From Gammaproteobacteria bacterium RBG_16_57_12 (GTDB taxonomy: Bacteria; Pseudomonadota; Gammaproteobacteria; RBG-16-57-12): a stretch of 13,932 nucleotides of DNA. Numbering within the stretch: position 1 is the stretch's first letter; the number at the start of each line of letters is the position of its first letter. The stretch spans positions 1 to 13,932 of the forward strand of contig MGXL01000090.1 of assembly GCA_001801365.1 (NCBI GenBank), written 5' to 3'. Shown one piece after another: positions 5,881 to 13,932 of this stretch. Under the pieces are notes generated by a model. The model was not told the DNA's origin and made no database searches. It saw nothing but the letters and a program-made list of their open reading frames with translations. Made by a program: the position numbers and the translations under genes.

Positions 5881-7758
5881 ATGCAAAGCAGCGAACACTA
5901 CCCCCTGCTGGATCAGGTCCCCACGCCGGTCGAGCTGCGTAACCTCCCCCAGAATCAACTGACGGCGCTGGTCGCCGAGGTGCGCGATTTTCTGATCCGG
6001 TCGGTAAGCCAGACCGGCGGCCATCTGTCTTCCTGCCTGGGCACCGTTGAACTGACCATCGCCCTGCATTATGTCTACAACACCCCACACGACAGCCTGA
6101 TCTGGGACGTCGGCCATCAAAGTTATGCCCACAAGATCATCACGGGGCGGCGCAATCAGATGCCGGGCCTGCGCAGGAAAGGGGGACTGGCCGGATTTCC
6201 CCGGCGCAGCGAAAGCCCCTATGACGCCTTTGGAGTCGGCCATTCCAGCACCTCGATCAGCGCCGCCCTGGGCATGGCCATTGCCAGCCAGCACAGGGGG
6301 GATGACAAGCGCGCGGTGGCGGTCATCGGTGATGGCGCCATGACGGCCGGCATGGCCTTTGAGGCGCTCAATCATGCGGGCGACCTGGACGCCGATCTGC
6401 TGGTGGTCCTCAATGACAACGACATGTCGATTTCCCCCAACGTCGGAGGACTGTCCAATTACCTGGCCAAAATGCTGTCCAGCCAGCTGTATTCCACCAT
6501 GAAGGAAGGCAGCAAGAAGGTTCTGAAAAAAATGCCCACGGTATGGGAGCTGGCCCGGCGCACCGAAGAACACGTCAAGGGCATGGTCATACCGGGCACG
6601 CTGTTTGAGGAGCTGGGCTTCAATTACATCGGCCCTATCGATGGCCATGACCTCGACACCCTGGTGACCACCCTGAGGAATCTGCGCTCCCTGAAGGGTC
6701 CGCAGTTTCTGCATGTCATCACCAAAAAGGGCAAGGGTTACGCCCCGGCCGAGGAAAATCCCTGCGCCTATCATGGCGTCGGCGCCTTTGATCCGGACAC
6801 GGGGCAGATGGCCAAGGGCAAGCCGTCTTCCCCCACCTACACCCAGGTGTTCGGCGAATGGTTGTGCGATATGGCCAGACAGGATAACCGCCTGGTCGGC
6901 ATTACCCCCGCCATGTGCGAAGGCTCCGGCCTGACGGCGTTCGCGGAACAATTTCCGGATCGTTATTTCGATGTCGGCATCGCCGAGCAGCACAGCGTGA
7001 CCCTGGCCGCCGGCATGGCCTGTGACGGACTCAAGCCCGTCGTGGCCATCTACTCTACCTTTCTGCAACGCGCCTATGATCAGCTCATCCACGACGTGGC
7101 CCTGCAGAATCTGCCGGTGCTGTTCGCGATTGACCGTGCCGGCATCGTCGGCCCCGACGGCCCCACCCATGCCGGCAGCTTTGATCTGACTTATCTGCGC
7201 TGCATCCCCAATCTGGTCATCATGGCCCCGGCGGATGAAAATGAATGTCGTCAGATGCTCTACACCGGTTTCATGCACCCCGGCCCGGCGGCGGTGCGCT
7301 ATCCACGCGGCACAGGTCCTGGAGTCATTATAAACAAAGAGTTAAATCATATACCTATTGGAAAAGGTGAACTTTGCCGGCAGGGCGGCAAGCTGGCTAT
7401 CCTGGCCTTTGGCGCCATGCTGCAACCGGCCTTCACCGCAGCCGAGCAGATCAACGCCACCGTCGCCAACATGCGCTTTGTCAAACCTCTGGATGAAGCC
7501 CTGCTGCACGACCTGGCTCTGAGCCATGAACTGCTGGTCACCCTCGAAGACAACGCGGTGATGGGCGGGGCGGGCAGCGCGGTCAATGAAGCCCTGGCCG
7601 GCATGGGGCTCACCGTCCCCGTGCTGAATCTCGGCCTGCCGGATCGCTTCGTCGAGCACGGCAGCCGCGAGGAACTGCTGGCGGACTGCGGTTTGAATGC
7701 CGAAGGGATACTCGCCACCCTCAGGCCGCATCTCCAGGTCAAGGCAAAAAGCTGTTAG
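5881..7758 (+). CDS. dxs: 1-deoxy-D-xylulose-5-phosphate synthase
   Basis: Dxs joins pyruvate and glyceraldehyde 3-phosphate, using thiamine diphosphate and magnesium, to make DXP, the first step of the MEP isoprenoid pathway and also a source for thiamine and pyridoxal. The product is 625 residues, the family norm. Seen: the substrate-pocket histidine in [10 protein letters not shown] near residue 80, the ThDP-binding motif starting [13 protein letters not shown] at 150-162 with [13 protein letters not shown] downstream, the catalytic glutamate in GIAEQHSV (Glu369), [15 protein letters not shown], and a complete C-terminal transketolase domain. The ATG at 5881 lies 14 bases after AAGGA, a slightly long spacing. 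It follows ispA by 53 bases, consistent with an operon. An AT-rich, rare-codon patch at about 7321-7380 falls in the linker before the C-terminal domain. Confidence 0.97.
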   Translation: MQSSEHYPLLDQVPTPVELRNLPQNQLTALVAEVRDFLIRSVSQTGGHLSSCLGTVELTIALHYVYNTPHDSLIWDVGHQSYAHKIITGRRNQMPGLRRKGGLAGFPRRSESPYDAFGVGHSSTSISAALGMAIASQHRGDDKRAVAVIGDGAMTAGMAFEALNHAGDLDADLLVVLNDNDMSISPNVGGLSNYLAKMLSSQLYSTMKEGSKKVLKKMPTVWELARRTEEHVKGMVIPGTLFEELGFNYIGPIDGHDLDTLVTTLRNLRSLKGPQFLHVITKKGKGYAPAEENPCAYHGVGAFDPDTGQMAKGKPSSPTYTQVFGEWLCDMARQDNRLVGITPAMCEGSGLTAFAEQFPDRYFDVGIAEQHSVTLAAGMACDGLKPVVAIYSTFLQRAYDQLIHDVALQNLPVLFAIDRAGIVGPDGPTHAGSFDLTYLRCIPNLVIMAPADENECRQMLYTGFMHPGPAAVRYPRGTGPGVIINKELNHIPIGKGELCRQGGKLAILAFGAMLQPAFTAAEQINATVANMRFVKPLDEALLHDLALSHELLVTLEDNAVMGGAGSAVNEALAGMGLTVPVLNLGLPDRFVEHGSREELLADCGLNAEGILATLRPHLQVKAKSC

Positions 7759-7774
7759 AAATTGCGATTTCGCT

Positions 7775-7780
7775 TATAAT
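7775..7780 (+). promoter_or_regulatory. Predicted -10 element for queD-folE2
   Basis: A perfect TATAAT lies in the AT-rich 56-base gap between dxs and queD, 34 bases before the queD ATG. The -35 position at correct spacing is poor (CTGTTA at 7752-7757), which suggests an activated or weak promoter. No preQ1 riboswitch or Zur operator is recognisable here. Confidence 0.4.
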
Positions 7781-7814
7781 TCAATTCTTAGTTCTTTTAT
7801 CAACTATTTAGATT

Positions 7815-8198
7815 ATGCCAGCCTTGTATACCTTGAAGGTCATTACCGATTTCGCCTCGGCCCATACCCTGCGCAACTACCCCGGCGCCTGCGCGCGCAT
7901 GCATGGCCACAACTGGAAGGTCGAGCTGGAGGTGCAGGCCAGGGAACTGGACGACCTCGGCATCGGGCTCGATTTCAAGGAAATGAAGCGCGTGGCGCGG
8001 CAGGTGTGCGAGGAGCTGGACCATCGCTATCTGAACGACATACCGCCCTTCGACCGCATCAACCCGACAGCGGAAAACATCGCCGCCCATCTATTTCAGC
8101 GCCTGTCCCAGGAACTGAACACCGGGCGGGCCAAGGTCCATGCGGTAACCGTATGGGAAACCGAACGCGCCTGCGTCCGTTACACCGAGGAGCCCTGA
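7815..8198 (+). CDS. queD: 6-carboxy-5,6,7,8-tetrahydropterin synthase (QueD)
   Basis: QueD is a zinc enzyme that converts 7,8-dihydroneopterin triphosphate to 6-carboxytetrahydropterin, the second committed step towards the 7-deazaguanine of queuosine in tRNA. The product is 127 residues, in the family range (E. coli about 120). Zinc ligands are His17 (SAHTL), His30 and His32 (CARMHGHNW); Cys26 is the catalytic cysteine. Also present are DFKEMK, the LDHRYLND motif with catalytic Asp69 and His70, PTAENIA at 84-90 and the C-terminal WETE pterin-binding glutamate. CxxxHGH favours QueD over eukaryote-type pyruvoyl-tetrahydropterin synthase. It is one base from folE2, whose product is its substrate. 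Confidence 0.93.
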   Translation: MPALYTLKVITDFASAHTLRNYPGACARMHGHNWKVELEVQARELDDLGIGLDFKEMKRVARQVCEELDHRYLNDIPPFDRINPTAENIAAHLFQRLSQELNTGRAKVHAVTVWETERACVRYTEEP

Positions 8199-8199
8199 G

Positions 8200-8991
8200 A
8201 TGATCGAAGCCCCTATCGCCGATGTGCAAAGCAGCAAGGATACCCGCCGCATCCCCATCAACAAGGTCGGCATCAAGGATATCCGCCATCCGATCCGGGT
8301 GCGGGACCGCAGCCAGGGCGAGCAACACACCATCGCCAATTTCAACATGTACGTCAATCTGCCCCACGACTTCAAGGGCACGCACATGTCGCGCTTCGTC
8401 GAGATCCTCAACAAACACGAGCGCGAGATCTCCGTCACCTCTTTCAAGGACATCCTGCGCGAGATGATCCAGTCTCTGGATGCACAGTCGGGCCATATCG
8501 AGATGTCCTTCCCCTACTTCGTCAACAAGAAGGCGCCGGTATCCGGGGTGGAGAGCCTGCTCGATTACAATGTCACCTTCGTCGGCGAAATCCACGGCGA
8601 CAAGCCCGCGCTGACCATCAAGGTGGTCGTGCCGGTCACCAGCCTGTGCCCCTGCTCCAAGAAAATCTCCGACTACGGCGCGCACAACCAGCGCTCCCAT
8701 GTCACCATCGCCGTGAAGACGCGGGAATTCGTCTGGATAGAGGATCTGATCGATATCGTGGAAAAAGAGGCGTCCTGCGAGCTCTACGGACTGCTCAAGC
8801 GCCCCGATGAAAAATATGTCACCGAGCGCGCCTATGACAATCCCAAGTTCGTGGAGGACATGGTGCGGGACGTAGCGGCCCGCTTCAATGAAGATCAGCG
8901 GATCATTTCATACGTGGTGGAATCGGAAAACTTCGAGTCCATTCACAACCACTCCGCCTACGCCATGATCGAGCACAACAAGACCCGCTAA
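8200..8991 (+). CDS. folE2: GTP cyclohydrolase IB (FolE2)
   Basis: FolE2 (also called FolE1B) converts GTP to 7,8-dihydroneopterin triphosphate and formate, feeding folate and queuosine synthesis. It is unrelated in sequence to classical FolE and can use metals other than zinc. The product is 263 residues, normal for the family. Typical segments: [19 protein letters not shown] at 48-66, [20 protein letters not shown] at 146-165 with active-site Cys150 and His162, [19 protein letters not shown] at 194-212, and [17 protein letters not shown] near the end. The ATG is one base after the queD stop, with GAGGAG just upstream, indicating translational coupling. In many bacteria folE2 belongs to the Zur zinc-limitation regulon; no Zur box is evident here. 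Confidence 0.95.
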   Translation: MIEAPIADVQSSKDTRRIPINKVGIKDIRHPIRVRDRSQGEQHTIANFNMYVNLPHDFKGTHMSRFVEILNKHEREISVTSFKDILREMIQSLDAQSGHIEMSFPYFVNKKAPVSGVESLLDYNVTFVGEIHGDKPALTIKVVVPVTSLCPCSKKISDYGAHNQRSHVTIAVKTREFVWIEDLIDIVEKEASCELYGLLKRPDEKYVTERAYDNPKFVEDMVRDVAARFNEDQRIISYVVESENFESIHNHSAYAMIEHNKTR

Positions 8992-9027
8992 GCTCAACCG
9001 CCACAGCACTTCAAATACGCGGGGCTG

Positions 9028-9999
9028 CTAGTCACTACCAGGGCGCAGCTCCCCACTCACTAGACGCAGATGCGCGGCCATTGTCTTGGGTCGCGAGTAA
9101 TCGAAGCCGGTGCTGAAGTCATATGCCCACATGCGATCCCCGGCATATTTGAAGGCTGAACCCGTCCAGTACAGACCCGGCTGGCTGCGCGGGAAATAAT
9201 CCAGATCAATACTCGCCTCACCCTGGCGGTAATTGGGATAGATGATGGACTGCAATTCGACCTTGGTGGGCAGCCGCCAGTTACTGATGCCGCAAGGCGC
9301 TTCCCGGTTCACGACATCCGGATAGGCCGTCACGCTGCAATCACTGCCCTGACACTGTCCGGCATCCCCGGCATAGGTATAGGTGTGTTGCCGGGCACGC
9401 AGCCCGGTCTCGGTCTTGACCTCCCAGGTGAGTTCAAGCTTGCGATCCCAGACACAGGACCAGTCCTTGGCCGAGGCATCAAGCGCCTGCCCTTTGGCAT
9501 CGAGCTTCACAAAACGATCGCCATTATCCTTCACTCCCTTGGGAATGAACTTCTTGACCGGCTTGTCGGGAACAGCGGCGGTGGATTTTGGCACGGGTGC
9601 GGCCGGGGCGGAGGCCGCAGGTGCCGCGGCTTTAGGAGCAGGCTTGCCCTGCTCGGCTTTGGTTTCCACCACCACCATCGCCGGCTCCTCAGGCAGCTTG
9701 ACCTCCATCGTTTGTAACGGAGTCTCCTCGGTAACAGAACTGTTGGAAACAGACGCATCACTCGCCACGGCATCACTGGTCACCTTGGCGATGTCATAGG
9801 CCGCCTTGCTCCCCTCTGCCTTGCCGCTACAGCCGGCCAGCAGCAACAGGCAGGCCGCCAGCACAGACCATGAATGGTGTTTGTCTATTTTTCGATTGCA
9901 TACCATTTCATGGTGTTTATATATTTCTCGATGGCATACCATTTCATGGTGTTTATCTATTTCTCGATTGCATACCATTTTAGTATTTTCGCTTGTCAT
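9028..9999 (-). CDS. DUF1566-domain lipoprotein with repeat-expanded signal peptide
   Basis: The product is 323 residues from ATG 9999, supported by a strong ribosome binding site (GGGAGG) in the run just upstream. A hydrophobic stretch SVLAACLLLLAG leads to a lipobox cysteine at residue 57, so it should be a lipid-anchored envelope protein. The n-region is unusually long because residues 8-43 are three copies of a 12-residue unit (MVCNREIDKHHE and variants). A Pro/Ala/Lys-rich flexible linker covers about 105-150. The C-terminal domain (about 175-318) is DUF1566, with DWSCVWDRKLELTWEVKT, WRLPTKVEL, IDLDYFP and YWTGSAF...WAYDFSTG. DUF1566 domains resemble C-type-lectin-like folds but have no firm function. 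It lies 64 bases after ssb, on the same strand, and converges with folE2. The organism-level role is unknown. Confidence 0.85.
   Translation of the reverse strand: MTSENTKMVCNREIDKHHEMVCHREIYKHHEMVCNRKIDKHHSWSVLAACLLLLAGCSGKAEGSKAAYDIAKVTSDAVASDASVSNSSVTEETPLQTMEVKLPEEPAMVVVETKAEQGKPAPKAAAPAASAPAAPVPKSTAAVPDKPVKKFIPKGVKDNGDRFVKLDAKGQALDASAKDWSCVWDRKLELTWEVKTETGLRARQHTYTYAGDAGQCQGSDCSVTAYPDVVNREAPCGISNWRLPTKVELQSIIYPNYRQGEASIDLDYFPRSQPGLYWTGSAFKYAGDRMWAYDFSTGFDYSRPKTMAAHLRLVSGELRPGSD
9871..9978 (-). repeat. Three tandem copies of a 36-bp repeat within the lipoprotein gene
   Basis: Units are 9943-9978, 9907-9942 and 9871-9906 on the minus strand, 36 bp each with no gaps. The first two differ at two positions and the third differs from the first at four. 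The length keeps the frame, so each encodes 12 residues and each opens with its own in-frame ATG. Within a unit, the ends are near inverted repeats (ATGGT and ACCAT), and each internal junction contains ACCAT-TTC-ATGGT (plus-strand reading), able to form a small hairpin. Only the upstream ATG at 9999 has a ribosome binding site. Confidence 0.95.
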
Positions 10000-10063
10000 A
10001 TCACCCCCTCCCGGATCTACCCCGTTACGCGGCGAACCGTGGCCATGTTTTCTTCAATGGCTA

Positions 10064-10513
10064 TTAGAACGGAATGTCGTCATCAAAGTCATCAAGGTTG
10101 CCGCCGCTGGTCTGGGTGGAGGGACTGGCCTGCTGTGATGATTCGCCGCCATAGCTGCCGGCACCTCCGGAACCGCCACGGCTGCCGAGCATCTGCATTT
10201 CGCCGGCGACAATCTCGGTGGTCCAGCGGTCCTTGCCTTCCTTATCCTGCCACTTGCGGGTACGCAGGCTGCCCTCCACATAAACCTGGGAACCCTTCTT
10301 GAGGTATTCACCGACAACCTCCGCCAGGCGGTTGTAGAACACCACATTATGCCATTCGGTACGCTCCTGCTGTTCCCCGCTCTGCTTGTCCTTCCAGGAC
10401 TCGGACGTGGCGATGGTCACGTTGGCGACCGCACCCCCGCTGGGCATGTAACGCACCTCGGGATCCTTGCCCAGATTGCCGACCAAGATCACTTTATTCA
10501 CACCTCTTGCCAT
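10064..10513 (-). CDS. ssb: Single-stranded DNA-binding protein
   Basis: SSB coats single-stranded DNA in replication, recombination and repair, and recruits partner proteins through its C-terminal tip. The product is 149 residues from ATG 10513, chosen because [20 protein letters not shown] is the standard start and GAGGAG lies eight bases upstream; an ATG nine codons earlier has no such support. The OB fold spans about 1-110 ([33 protein letters not shown]). It is followed by a Gly/Ser/Gln-rich linker and the acidic tip DDFDDDIPF, the family's interaction motif. It lies 55 bases downstream of the MFS gene on the same strand, and uvrA diverges beyond that. No LexA box is visible before it. 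Confidence 0.97.
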   Translation of the reverse strand: MARGVNKVILVGNLGKDPEVRYMPSGGAVANVTIATSESWKDKQSGEQQERTEWHNVVFYNRLAEVVGEYLKKGSQVYVEGSLRTRKWQDKEGKDRWTTEIVAGEMQMLGSRGGSGGAGSYGGESSQQASPSTQTSGGNLDDFDDDIPF

Positions 10514-10543
10514 AGCCTGTTCTCCTCGCTGATTAACCATTAG

Positions 10544-10561
10544 AGCCTATTGCAATAGGCT
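10544..10561. promoter_or_regulatory. Perfect 18-bp palindrome between the MFS gene and ssb
   Basis: AGCCTATTGCAATAGGCT is identical on both strands. It starts seven bases beyond the MFS stop and ends 30 bases before the ssb ATG. As RNA it folds into a 7-bp stem with a TGCA loop. No T-run follows on the minus strand, so termination would be incomplete at best. It could be a dimeric regulator operator for ssb, or an mRNA hairpin that separates MFS and ssb expression. Confidence 0.5.
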
Positions 10562-10568
10562 GTTACTC

Positions 10569-11927
10569 TTACTCGTGCTCGACCGAAAACCTGAGCAGCG
10601 CTTCTTTGTCCAAGGCATGCAAATCCACCTTCAGATAGGCTATACCATCTTCCGGTATTACCAGGGCCTCCGCAACCCCCCTGACGCCGGTCAATTGCAC
10701 AACCAGGGCCTGGGCCTGTTGTTCATCGACCGGGCCGACCTTGACCAGATAGCTGCTGAGGTAGCGCGGGCTCCGCATGGTATACGCTATCAGGAACCAC
10801 AGCAGCCCGACCCCGGCGCAGAAGCTGAATACCCCGCCGATGCCATATTTGCCATGCAGCCAGCCGCCGGCCACGCCCCCGATAAACGCCCCCAGAAACT
10901 GGGCGCTGGAATAGACCCCCATGGCCGTACCCTTGCGGTCAGCCGAAACGGTCTTGGCCACCAGGGACGGCAGGCAGGCCTCCAGAAGATTGAACGCGGC
11001 AAACATGGTGCTCAAAAAAATCGCGGCACCCATCAGGTGCCGGTAACTGAGCGCCAGGGCCAGCTCCGAGAGCGCCAGAATGATGATGGCGCCGACAAAG
11101 ACCTGCTTCATGCGGCGTTTGCCTTCGGCAAGGATGATGAACGGCGCCATCAGCACAAAACCCGCCAGCATGACCGGCAGGTAGACATACCAGTGATGGG
11201 CCGCCGGCAACCCGCCATGGTCACGCAGCGCCAGGGGAATGACGACGAACGTGGCGGTAAGAATGATATGCAGAAACATGATTCCGGCATCCAGCCGCAG
11301 CAATTGCCCATCCTGCAAGACAGTCTTGAACAGGGCCGGCATCGCCTGGGTATCGCGATGAAAGCGGCTGTCCACCACCTCCGGTACCCAGGTGTACATT
11401 ACGATAATGCCCAAAATGGCCAGCACGGCGGTCAGCCAGAATATCCCCCGCACACCGATCCAGTGGTTCAATACCGGCCCGAGCACCATGGACAGGGCAA
11501 ACGACACCCCGATACTCATGCCGATCACCGCCATGGCCCGCAACCGGTGCTCTTCCCGGGTCAGATCGGAGGTTAAAGCCATCACCACGGCCGCAATCGC
11601 CCCGGCGCCCTGCACGGCCCGCCCGAAGATCACGCCATAGATGGAGTCCGATAGCGCCGCGACGACACTGCCCACGGCAAAGATCACCAGGCCGATCGAG
11701 ATGATACGCTTGCGCCCGAAGCGGTCCGACAACATGCCATAGGGAATGGACAGCACCGCCTGGGTCAGGCCATAGGCGCCGATCGCCATCCCCACCAGGG
11801 TGGGGGTCACATGGTCCAGCCCCTGGGCATACAGGGCAAACACGGGCAGGATCATGAACAGCCCCATCATGCGCAAGGCATAAATGCTCGCCAGCGAGCT
11901 CACCGCGCGCCATTCCAGGGCCGTCAT
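10569..11927 (-). CDS. MFS transporter, YajR-like, with C-terminal ferredoxin-like domain
   Basis: This is a major facilitator superfamily inner-membrane transporter of 452 residues with multiple hydrophobic segments in the expected 12-helix pattern. The first helix begins near residue 15 (ALRMMGLFMILPVFALYAQGL), followed by family motif A, YGMLSDRFGRKR, at 63-74. A soluble C-terminal domain of about 60 residues (389-452) resembles the YAM domain of E. coli YajR, a heavy-metal-associated-like fold, though no CxxC metal motif is present. Substrate is unknown; drug or proton antiport is the usual guess for the family. The start is taken at ATG 11927 (MTALEWRAVSS), since the reading frame further upstream runs antisense to uvrA; a GTG at 11957 with GAGGA upstream is possible. 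Its position between uvrA and ssb is shared with Pseudomonas. Confidence 0.9.
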   Translation of the reverse strand: MTALEWRAVSSLASIYALRMMGLFMILPVFALYAQGLDHVTPTLVGMAIGAYGLTQAVLSIPYGMLSDRFGRKRIISIGLVIFAVGSVVAALSDSIYGVIFGRAVQGAGAIAAVVMALTSDLTREEHRLRAMAVIGMSIGVSFALSMVLGPVLNHWIGVRGIFWLTAVLAILGIIVMYTWVPEVVDSRFHRDTQAMPALFKTVLQDGQLLRLDAGIMFLHIILTATFVVIPLALRDHGGLPAAHHWYVYLPVMLAGFVLMAPFIILAEGKRRMKQVFVGAIIILALSELALALSYRHLMGAAIFLSTMFAAFNLLEACLPSLVAKTVSADRKGTAMGVYSSAQFLGAFIGGVAGGWLHGKYGIGGVFSFCAGVGLLWFLIAYTMRSPRYLSSYLVKVGPVDEQQAQALVVQLTGVRGVAEALVIPEDGIAYLKVDLHALDKEALLRFSVEHE

Positions 11928-11973
11928 CCTGTCAATTGCGTTCTTAGCCCCAGCCACCGTGCGCCATTCCTCT

Positions 11974-12007
11974 TTGCCATGTTGTCGCAAAACGCAGTAT
12001 ATTAGCA
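11974..12007. promoter_or_regulatory. Overlapping divergent promoters for uvrA and the MFS gene
   Basis: For uvrA (plus), TTGCCA at 11974-11979 and TATATT at 11998-12003 are 18 bases apart, giving a start near 12010. For the MFS gene (minus), an extended -10 TGCTAATAT covers 11999-12007, with only a poor -35. The two -10 elements share DNA, so polymerase binding would be mutually exclusive. No LexA box (CTG, ten bases, CAG) is seen in the 105-base gap, although uvrA is SOS-controlled in E. coli. Confidence 0.4.
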
Positions 12008-12032
12008 GGTTACTTTTGACGGCGGAAATATC

Positions 12033-13932
12033 ATGGACACCATCACCATTCGCGGCGCGCGTACCCACAACCTGAAAAATATCGACCTGGCGCTGCCGCG
12101 CGACAAGTTGATTGTCATCACCGGCCTGTCCGGTTCGGGCAAATCCTCGCTGGCCTTCGATACGATTTATGCCGAAGGTCAGCGGCGTTATGTGGAATCG
12201 CTGTCCAGCTATGCCCGGCAATTCCTGTCCATGATGGAAAAGCCCGATGTGGATCATATCGAAGGGCTCTCGCCGGCCATCGCCATCGAGCAGAAGACCA
12301 CTTCGCACAACCCGCGCTCGACGGTCGGCACCGTCACCGAGATCTACGACTATCTGCGGCTGCTGTTCGCCCGCGCCGGCATCCCGCGCTGTCCCGACCA
12401 TCACCTGCCGCTGGAGGCCCAGACCATCAGCCAGATGGTGGACCAGACACTGGCGCTGCCCGAAGGCACCCGGATCATGCTGCTGGCACCAGTGGTACGG
12501 GAGCGTAAGGGTGAACACGTCAATGTGCTCAGTGAATTACGCGCGCAGGGCTTTATCCGCGCGCGCATCAATGGCGCCGTGGTGGAACTCGACCAGGCCC
12601 CGGCGCTGGATCTGCACAAGAAACACACTATCGAAGTGGTCGTCGACCGCCTCAAGGTGCGCGCCGATATCCAGACCCGCCTGGCGGAATCCCTGGAAAC
12701 GGCGATCAATCTCAGCGATGGACTGGCCAGGCTGGTATTCATGGATGAACCTGAACGCGCCGAGCTGGTTTTTTCGGCCAAATTCGCCTGCCCGGCCTGC
12801 GGCTACAGCATCAGCGAGCTCGAACCGCGGCTGTTCTCCTTCAACAACCCGGCGGGAGCCTGCCCGGGCTGCGGCGGCCTGGGGGTGGAACAGTTTTTCG
12901 ATCCGGCAAGGATCGTGGTGCATCCCGAACTCAGTCTCGCCAGCGGCGCGGTGCGCGGCTGGGATCGCCGCAATACCTATTATTTTCAGATGATCTCCTC
13001 CCTGGCCGGGCATTATCGCTTTGATCTCGACACGCCCTTCAATGAACTGCCGGAACACGTGCGCACAATATTGCTTTATGGCAGCGGCGAACAGGACATC
13101 GAATTCGCCTATTTCAATGACCGGGGGAAGAAAACCACCCGCGTCCACCCCTTCGAGGGCGTGATCCCCAATATGCAGCGCCGTTACCGGGAAACCGATT
13201 CCAACGTGGTGCGCGAGGAACTGGCTAAATACCTCAATACCCAGCGCTGCCCCGCCTGCGACGGCACGCGACTGTCACTGGCCGCGCGTCATGTGTTCAT
13301 CCAGGACTATTCCCTGCCGGTACTGACCGCCATGCCGGTCGGCACGGCCAAAACGGTATTTGAACAGTTGACGCTGCCCGGGCGTCGTGGCGAGATCGCC
13401 GGCAAGATCCTGCGTGAAATCGGCGAGCGGCTCGATTTCCTGGTCAATGTGGGTCTGGATTATCTGACCCTGGATCGCAGCGCCGAGACCCTGTCCGGCG
13501 GCGAGGCGCAACGCATACGTCTGGCCAGCCAGATCGGCGCCGGCCTGGTGGGCGTGATGTATGTCCTGGACGAGCCGTCCATCGGCCTGCATCAGCGTGA
13601 CAACCAGCGGCTGCTCAAGACCCTGACTTACCTGCGCGACCTGGGCAACACCATCATCGTCGTGGAGCATGATGAAGAGGCCATCCTGAGCGCCGATCAT
13701 GTCGTGGACATGGGGCGGGGCGCCGGGGTGCACGGCGGCGAAGTGGTCGCCCAGGGCACTCCAAAACAGATCATGGCCCATCCGCGCTCGCTCACCGGAC
13801 AATACCTGTCCGGGCGCAAAGGCATCCAAATCCCGCGTTCCCGCGCCCCCGTCGATCCGGCACGCCTGCTCAGCCTGCGCGGGGCCTGCGGCAATAATCT
13901 CAAACAGGTCGATATCGATATCCCGGTCGGAT
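12033..13932 (+). CDS. uvrA: Excinuclease ABC subunit A, N-terminal two thirds (cut by window edge)
   Basis: UvrA is the damage-sensing ATPase of nucleotide excision repair. Its dimer loads UvrB at lesions in the cytoplasm. About 633 codons are visible of roughly 940 in the family, open to the right edge. The start [19 protein letters not shown] is canonical, and GGCGGAA precedes the ATG. Seen in order: Walker [11 protein letters not shown] at 31-40, a four-cysteine zinc site at Cys253, Cys256, Cys277 and Cys280 (the same positions as in E. coli), the ABC signature [16 protein letters not shown] from 487, Walker B with [15 protein letters not shown], and the start of the second ATPase half at [14 protein letters not shown] just before the edge. 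It diverges from the MFS-ssb pair. Nothing appears unusual in the visible part. Confidence 0.98.
   Translation, partial: MDTITIRGARTHNLKNIDLALPRDKLIVITGLSGSGKSSLAFDTIYAEGQRRYVESLSSYARQFLSMMEKPDVDHIEGLSPAIAIEQKTTSHNPRSTVGTVTEIYDYLRLLFARAGIPRCPDHHLPLEAQTISQMVDQTLALPEGTRIMLLAPVVRERKGEHVNVLSELRAQGFIRARINGAVVELDQAPALDLHKKHTIEVVVDRLKVRADIQTRLAESLETAINLSDGLARLVFMDEPERAELVFSAKFACPACGYSISELEPRLFSFNNPAGACPGCGGLGVEQFFDPARIVVHPELSLASGAVRGWDRRNTYYFQMISSLAGHYRFDLDTPFNELPEHVRTILLYGSGEQDIEFAYFNDRGKKTTRVHPFEGVIPNMQRRYRETDSNVVREELAKYLNTQRCPACDGTRLSLAARHVFIQDYSLPVLTAMPVGTAKTVFEQLTLPGRRGEIAGKILREIGERLDFLVNVGLDYLTLDRSAETLSGGEAQRIRLASQIGAGLVGVMYVLDEPSIGLHQRDNQRLLKTLTYLRDLGNTIIVVEHDEEAILSADHVVDMGRGAGVHGGEVVAQGTPKQIMAHPRSLTGQYLSGRKGIQIPRSRAPVDPARLLSLRGACGNNLKQVDIDIPVG

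Noticed and set aside
5860..7278. 472-codon open frame on the minus strand
   Set aside because: It is antisense to dxs, which is complete and has all catalytic motifs.
7742..7814. preQ1 riboswitch or Zur operator upstream of queD-folE2
   Set aside because: Neither the preQ1 aptamer pattern nor a TGTTAT-type palindrome is found. Only a TATAAT and a minor GCGA-TT-TCGC repeat are visible.
8992..9027. Bidirectional terminator between folE2 and the lipoprotein gene
   Set aside because: The 36-base gap has no convincing stem followed by a T-run on either strand.
10514..10543. LexA box for ssb, suggested by CTGATTAACCATTAG
   Set aside because: The right half-site CAG is missing at the needed distance.
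10575..11576. 333-codon plus-strand frame
   Set aside because: It is antisense to the MFS transporter, and the product is Gln/His/Arg-rich without any fold signal.
11928..12032. LexA (SOS) box for uvrA
   Set aside because: No CTG-N10-CAG is present. The nearest similar text, around the TATATT at 11998, lacks the required half-sites.
11928..12518. N-terminal extension of the MFS reading frame by about 197 residues
   Set aside because: The extension is antisense to the conserved start of uvrA and lacks transporter features. The first membrane helix starts after the ATG at 11927.

Overview
The window reads as chromosomal DNA of a GC-rich gammaproteobacterium. The support is the gene neighbourhood: xseB-ispA-dxs on one strand, and ssb and uvrA pointing apart with an MFS gene between them, an arrangement known from Pseudomonas and many environmental gammaproteobacteria. 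FolE2 rather than FolE beside queD, and the overall protein style, fit a free-living lineage. I cannot name the genus. No RNA genes, insertion sequences or CRISPR arrays were seen.

Positions 1-4374 (minus strand) form an accessory module for the cell surface. It starts from a good sigma70-like promoter at 4419-4447. Two adjacent small exported proteins come first (3733-4374 and 3102-3716). They are paralogues with the same mature N-terminus and a DUF11-like core. A doubtful 49-codon ORF follows (2818-2967), then a roughly 190-base leader with a 10-bp inverted repeat. Last comes a very large exported protein (2626 down to the left edge, incomplete) with a Big-1-like domain, a DUF11 module, an SdrD_B/Cna_B-like domain, a FlgD-Ig-like segment, an internal OmpA-type peptidoglycan-binding domain and further Ig-like repeats. 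I infer a surface fibre or layer system in which the small proteins are subunits and the large protein is the anchor. This is the part of the window most likely to be undescribed.

Positions 4634-8991 (plus strand) are core metabolism. xseB (exonuclease VII small subunit), ispA (farnesyl diphosphate synthase) and dxs (DXP synthase) form the familiar isoprenoid cluster. queD and folE2 follow after an AT-rich gap with a likely promoter. FolE2 makes dihydroneopterin triphosphate, the substrate of QueD in queuosine synthesis, so these two tightly coupled genes are consecutive steps of one pathway.

Positions 9028-11927 (minus strand) carry a YajR-like MFS transporter, ssb and a DUF1566 lipoprotein. 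The lipoprotein has a threefold 36-bp tandem repeat in the part encoding its signal-peptide n-region. A perfect 18-bp palindrome sits between the MFS gene and ssb. uvrA starts at 12033 on the plus strand and runs off the right edge, just as its second ATPase half begins. Its predicted promoter overlaps that of the MFS gene. No LexA box is visible at uvrA or ssb.
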